Of a stretch of 64,000 nt of DNA, positions 60,215-64,000 are shown one piece after another. The notes below the pieces were generated by a model. The model worked only from the letters and a program-made list of their open reading frames with translations. It ran no database searches and was not told the origin of the DNA. Position 1 is the stretch's first letter. Each line of letters begins with the position of its first letter. The DNA is from Anaerolineales bacterium UBA2395 (GTDB lineage Bacteria; Chloroflexota; Anaerolineae; Anaerolineales; Villigracilaceae): contig DDSH01000012.1 of assembly GCA_002343775.1 (NCBI GenBank), positions 124,001 to 188,000 of the forward strand. Reading direction: 5' to 3'. The translations under genes were made by a program, and so were the position numbers.

Positions 60215-61458
60215 GCCACGTCCTGTTACGCCATCGCGATATTCCCGATTTCAACACATTGAATGTTTACAAGAAGAACGGCGGTTTCGACGCATTCAAA
60301 AAAGCCGTCGCCAAAATGAAGCCGACCGATGTGATCGACGTGGTCAAGAACTCCGGTCTGCGCGGACGCGGCGGCGCGGGTTTCCCCACCGGCATGAAGT
60401 GGTCGTTCATCGACAACAAGAACTGGCCCCATTATGTCGTTGCCAATGCGGATGAGTCCGAGCCGGGCACGTTCAAAGATCGCGAGATCATGGAAAGCAA
60501 TCCCTTCCAGTTTTTGGAAGGTCTGGCAATCGCCAGTTATGCTGTTGGGGCAACGGTGGCATATATCTACCTGCGCGGCGAGTTCTGGCAGGTGGCAGCC
60601 TTCCTCGATGAAAAGATCGCGGAAATGGAAAAGGCGGGCTACCTCGGTGATAACCTCTTCGGTACGGATTACTCGCTGAAGATATTCACCCACCTCGGCG
60701 CGGGTGCATACATCTGCGGTGAAGAGACCGCCTTGCTCGAATCGCTCGAAGGCAAACGCGGACAGCCGCGCGTGCGTCCGCCCTTCCCTCCTTCATATGG
60801 TTTGTACGGAAAGCCGACCATCATCAACAACGTCGAGACATTCACCAACGTTCCGCCGATCATCGCCAACGGCGCGGAATGGTACAAGAGCATGGGCACC
60901 ACCGATAGCGCGGGTGTGAAGATCTTCTCGCTTTCCGGGCGTGTACGCAAACCCGGCAATTATGAACTTCCCTTTGGCGCAACCTTCCGCCAGTTGATCT
61001 ACGAACACGGCATGGGCATTCAGGATGGACGCTCGGTCAAGGCGATCATGCCGGCGGGCGCGTCCTCATCCCTGATCGTAGTGGATGACAAAGTGCTCGA
61101 CACGCCGATGGATTACGCCACCGTCCGTACGCTGGGCGCGGACCTCGGCTCCGCTTCGGTCATCGTACTGGACGACACCGTGGACATCGACTGGGTCATC
61201 AACAAGACCATCCACTTCTTCAAACACGAGTCCTGCGGCAAATGCACCACCTGCCGCGAAGGCAACTACTGGATGCGCAACCTTACCGAACGGATTCACT
61301 CCGGCTCTGGCAGTGAAAACGATGTCAACCTGCTTCTAAACGTCGCCAAGCAGATGCAGGGCAAATGCCTGTGCGCGCTGGGCGAGTTTTCCACGATGGC
61401 TGTGGTTACCGGTATCGAACGTTTCCCGCAGGATTTCAAGAAAGCGGTCAAGGCGTAA
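60211..61458 (+). CDS. nuoF: NADH-quinone oxidoreductase subunit F
   Basis: This 415-residue protein has the NADH/FMN site GRGGAGFPTGMKW and ADESEPGTFKDR, GAGAYICGEETAL, and [4Fe-4S] ligands SCGKCTTCREGNYWM plus a later Cys in CLCALGEF. It is where NADH is oxidised. It starts in the stop of nuoE. Confidence 0.97.
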   Translation: MSHVLLRHRDIPDFNTLNVYKKNGGFDAFKKAVAKMKPTDVIDVVKNSGLRGRGGAGFPTGMKWSFIDNKNWPHYVVANADESEPGTFKDREIMESNPFQFLEGLAIASYAVGATVAYIYLRGEFWQVAAFLDEKIAEMEKAGYLGDNLFGTDYSLKIFTHLGAGAYICGEETALLESLEGKRGQPRVRPPFPPSYGLYGKPTIINNVETFTNVPPIIANGAEWYKSMGTTDSAGVKIFSLSGRVRKPGNYELPFGATFRQLIYEHGMGIQDGRSVKAIMPAGASSSLIVVDDKVLDTPMDYATVRTLGADLGSASVIVLDDTVDIDWVINKTIHFFKHESCGKCTTCREGNYWMRNLTERIHSGSGSENDVNLLLNVAKQMQGKCLCALGEFSTMAVVTGIERFPQDFKKAVKA

Positions 61459-61459
61459 C

Positions 61460-63931
61460 ATGACGAAACAAGTCACACTCACAATTAATGGAACGCAAGT
61501 CACCGTGCCAGATGGAACGCTGGTTGTGGACGCTGCGAAAATGGCTGGCATCGACATCCCGGTCTTCTGTCATCATCCCAAACTCGAACCTGTCGGCATG
61601 TGCCGCATGTGTCTCGTGGAAATTGGGCGTCCCATGCTCGACCGCGCTACCGGTCAGGTGGTGATGGAAAATGGTCAACCCAAGATCCAGTTTATGCCCA
61701 AACTCGAAACCGCATGCACCAACCGCGTCTCCGAAGGGATGGTCGTGATGACCCTCTCGGACAAGGCAAAGGAAGGACAGCAGGGAACGGTTGAATTCCT
61801 TCTCACCTCGCATCCGTTGGATTGCCCGATCTGCGACAAAGGCGGCGAGTGTCCGCTTCAGAACCTGACGATGCAGTTTGGTCCCGGAAAGAGCCGCTTC
61901 ATCTACGACGAGAAGCTTCATCTCGAAAAGCAGGTTCCGCTTGGTGAATTGATCTGGCTGGACCGTGAGCGCTGCATCCAATGTGCGCGCTGCATTCGCT
62001 TCCAGGATGAGATCGCGGGCGAGGCGGTGCTTGGCTTCGACGAGCGCGGACGCAACACACAGATCATCTCGCTTTCGGACCCCGGCTTCGACTCGGTTTT
62101 CTCCGGCAACACCACCGACATCTGTCCCGTCGGCGCATTGACCACGGCAGATTTCCGCTTTGGTGCGCGCCCGTGGGAACTGAAAAGCCAGGCATCCATT
62201 TGTACGCAGTGCCCGGTGGGCTGCAATACCACGCTTAACACCCGCCGCGAAGCCAAGGCGGGCGGCGACATTGTTGTCAAGCGCGTCATGCCGCGCCAGA
62301 ACGAGGAAGTCAACGAGATCTGGCTGTGCGACAAGGGACGCTTTGCCTATCACTATGCGGAGAGCAAAAAACGCCTGACCAAGCCGCTGGTGCGCAAGGA
62401 TGAAAAGCTTGCGCGCGCTTCATGGGATGCCGCGACCAAACTCGCTGCCGAAAAGTTCAATGCAAACAAAAAGGATTTCGTAGTGCTGGCTTCGGGCCGG
62501 CTTGCGAATGAAGACCTGTTCAATCTCAAGTCGCTGGCAGATACGGCAGGCGGCAAAGCCATTCTGTATTCCGATATGACCGGCGGTGATTTCACCCGTT
62601 TGGTCGGCGTTGGCGCGGGTACGAACATCGGTACGATGGGCGCGGGCGATGTCATTTTGGTGGTCGCCTCTGATCTGTATGAAGAAGCGCCGATCTGGTG
62701 GCTGCGCGTCAAACAAGCCGCAGACCGCGGCGCGACCCTGATCGTTGCCAACCCGCGTGGGACGAAACTCGACCGCTTTGCCAAGTACACCATCCGCTAT
62801 GCATACGGCGATGAGATCAAAACCGTCCACGACTTTGAGAAGAAGAGCAAGATCTCGGACGAATTCGCCAAGGCGAAGAACGCCATCATTTTCTTTGGCA
62901 GCGAAGGTCTGGGCATGAACGGCACATCTGCACTGGCTTCGGCATGTGCGAACCTGTTGAAAGATTCCGAACATGTGGGTCGCCCCAACAATGGTCTGAT
63001 CGGCGTCTGGCAGCGTGCCAACGACCAGGGCGCATTCGAGATCGGATTTGAACCCGAAGAGGATCTGGCGAAGGCGCTCAAGGGCAAGGCGGTTTATATC
63101 GTCGGTGCTGACCCGGTGGGCGATGACCCGAATCTGGCGAAGGCGCTGAACGGCGCAAAGTTCGTGGCGGTGCAGGACATCCTCGAGACCGCAACCACTG
63201 ATATTGCGGATGTGGTCTTCCCGGCACAGGCATTTACTGAGCGCGAAGGGACAATGGTCTCCGGCGAACGACGTGTGCAGCGCTTCTATGCGGCGGTGCC
63301 GCCGAAGGGCGACAGCAAGCCGGATTTTGTGATCACATCGATGGTCGCTAAGCAGATGGGAGTCATCCTCGAGGGGTCGTCTCCTTCGGTGGTGTTCGAT
63401 ATCATGTCGCATTCCATCGATGCGTTCAACGAATTGACGTATGAAAAACTCGCCGAGGTGCATGGTCAGTGGCCCATTGTCGGTCGCGGTGACCTGTATT
63501 ATGGCGGTACGACTTATGAAAACACGCACGGGTTGGGCGTTCAGCTCTTCCCGGTGGCTCAGGCTGGGGGAGCGGTTAAACTCTCCAAGGTCCGGAAGGA
63601 AGCGGCTCTTCGTCCCAAGGAAAAGGAATTGCTGGCGGTCCCGGTCAACAAGCTGTATGACCTCGGTGTGACGGTTGCTTCTGCGGATCTACTCGAAGGG
63701 CGCATCGGTGAGACGCGCATCCACCTACATTCGGAGACGGCGAAGAAACTCGGCGTGGAAGCCGGCAATGGGGTCAGGATCAGCTTCGACGGTGTGAATG
63801 GGGAAGCCGTGGTGATGATCGACGATAGCATCTCGACGGGTGTGGTGCTGGTGCCGCGCAGCATGGGCATTGCCATTCACGAACCTGTTCTGGCGCGTGT
63901 TGTAAGCCGTGGCGAAGGGAAGGTGAAGTAA
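61460..63931 (+). CDS. nuoG: NADH-quinone oxidoreductase subunit G
   Basis: This 823-residue protein has an N-terminal [2Fe-2S] domain (CHHPKLEPVGMCRMCLVEIG, CTNRVSEG), the His/Cys cluster segment HPLDCPICDKGGECPLQNL, and a [4Fe-4S] site with CIQCARCIRFQDEIAG and CPVGAL. A molybdopterin-oxidoreductase-like domain with an extra cluster site CTQCPVGCNTTLNTRREA follows. The C-terminal part ends in an Asp-decarboxylase-like beta barrel. It starts one base after nuoF. Confidence 0.96.
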   Translation: MTKQVTLTINGTQVTVPDGTLVVDAAKMAGIDIPVFCHHPKLEPVGMCRMCLVEIGRPMLDRATGQVVMENGQPKIQFMPKLETACTNRVSEGMVVMTLSDKAKEGQQGTVEFLLTSHPLDCPICDKGGECPLQNLTMQFGPGKSRFIYDEKLHLEKQVPLGELIWLDRERCIQCARCIRFQDEIAGEAVLGFDERGRNTQIISLSDPGFDSVFSGNTTDICPVGALTTADFRFGARPWELKSQASICTQCPVGCNTTLNTRREAKAGGDIVVKRVMPRQNEEVNEIWLCDKGRFAYHYAESKKRLTKPLVRKDEKLARASWDAATKLAAEKFNANKKDFVVLASGRLANEDLFNLKSLADTAGGKAILYSDMTGGDFTRLVGVGAGTNIGTMGAGDVILVVASDLYEEAPIWWLRVKQAADRGATLIVANPRGTKLDRFAKYTIRYAYGDEIKTVHDFEKKSKISDEFAKAKNAIIFFGSEGLGMNGTSALASACANLLKDSEHVGRPNNGLIGVWQRANDQGAFEIGFEPEEDLAKALKGKAVYIVGADPVGDDPNLAKALNGAKFVAVQDILETATTDIADVVFPAQAFTEREGTMVSGERRVQRFYAAVPPKGDSKPDFVITSMVAKQMGVILEGSSPSVVFDIMSHSIDAFNELTYEKLAEVHGQWPIVGRGDLYYGGTTYENTHGLGVQLFPVAQAGGAVKLSKVRKEAALRPKEKELLAVPVNKLYDLGVTVASADLLEGRIGETRIHLHSETAKKLGVEAGNGVRISFDGVNGEAVVMIDDSISTGVVLVPRSMGIAIHEPVLARVVSRGEGKVK

Positions 63932-63933
63932 TT

Positions 63934-64000
63934 ATGGATTGGACAATCTGGCTTGAGTGGATTTTGAAGGGGCTGGTCTTGTGCCTGATCCTGCTGACCG
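63934..64000 (+). CDS. nuoH: NADH-quinone oxidoreductase subunit H, 3' end outside window
   Basis: The first 22 codons (MDWTIWLEWILKGLVLCLIL and on) encode the beginning of a hydrophobic helix and lie exactly where nuoH is expected after nuoG. It is cut by the window edge. Confidence 0.75.
   Translation, partial: MDWTIWLEWILKGLVLCLILLT

Overview
The window looks like a chromosomal piece of an anaerobic Chloroflexota bacterium, most likely class Anaerolineae. I infer this from family content and style, not from a marker-gene match. The pointers are: a fused glycyl-tRNA synthetase; a large family-5 peptide ABC operon with a lipobox substrate-binding protein; a MaoC/CitE-like pair; a zinc-ribbon MscL; many TATAAT boxes placed directly at start codons; and a full nuoABCDEFG(H) operon. 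Base composition is moderately GC-rich, except for an AT-rich accessory island at about 42.3-48.4 kb.

Layout. 1-2.9 kb: MaoC hydratase, CitE-like lyase, EamA transporter, small membrane protein. 3.2-4.8 kb: DEAD-box RNA helicase. 4.9-8.9 kb (minus): polyphosphate glucokinase-type ROK kinase, GT39-type membrane glycosyltransferase with a coupled 72-residue protein, and an Lnt-like amidase. 9.1-12.8 kb (plus): NarL-type two-component pair, AraC/GyrI regulator, SRPBCC protein, eIF1/SUI1-like protein. 12.8-19.4 kb (minus): diguanylate cyclase, aminotransferase, small DUF6504-like protein, sugar nucleotidyltransferase, Nudix hydrolase, PcrA/UvrD helicase, MscL. 19.8-31.4 kb: peptide ABC import system with five core subunits, then a second ATPase pair and a second substrate-binding lipoprotein with no permeases. 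31.5-35.4 kb: response regulator, tRNA-Gln, GlmU, cytidine deaminase, RecO. 35.4-40.1 kb (minus): PHP phosphoesterase, geranylgeranyl-reductase-type flavoprotein, and an autoregulated small protein-ArsR-MFS operon.

41.2-48.4 kb is the accessory island and the most unusual part. It holds three membrane-tethered proteins with Thr/Pro linkers: one with a GDGN motif and a beta-rich ectodomain, one TIR-TM-FGE-fold protein, and one TM-PhnD-like protein. It also holds four decayed 5' ends of one TIR subfamily, a REP-associated tyrosine transposase whose own reading frame contains a REP-like palindromic element, 79-bp tandem repeats, and a TcmP/Gp37-Gp68 three-Cys-motif gene pair.

48.5-64 kb is core again: a GlyQS fusion carrying repeat-derived in-frame inserts, a small secreted peptide, a TPR-TM-thioredoxin protein, DnaG, RpoD, and the complex I operon running off the right edge in nuoH.

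Two themes recur. First, several genes have a -10 box only 6-12 nt from the start codon, so their mRNAs are probably leaderless. Second, several short palindromic repeat families occur both between genes and inside reading frames, and glyQS carries at least three of them. All functional calls rest on motif recognition by eye; no search was run.
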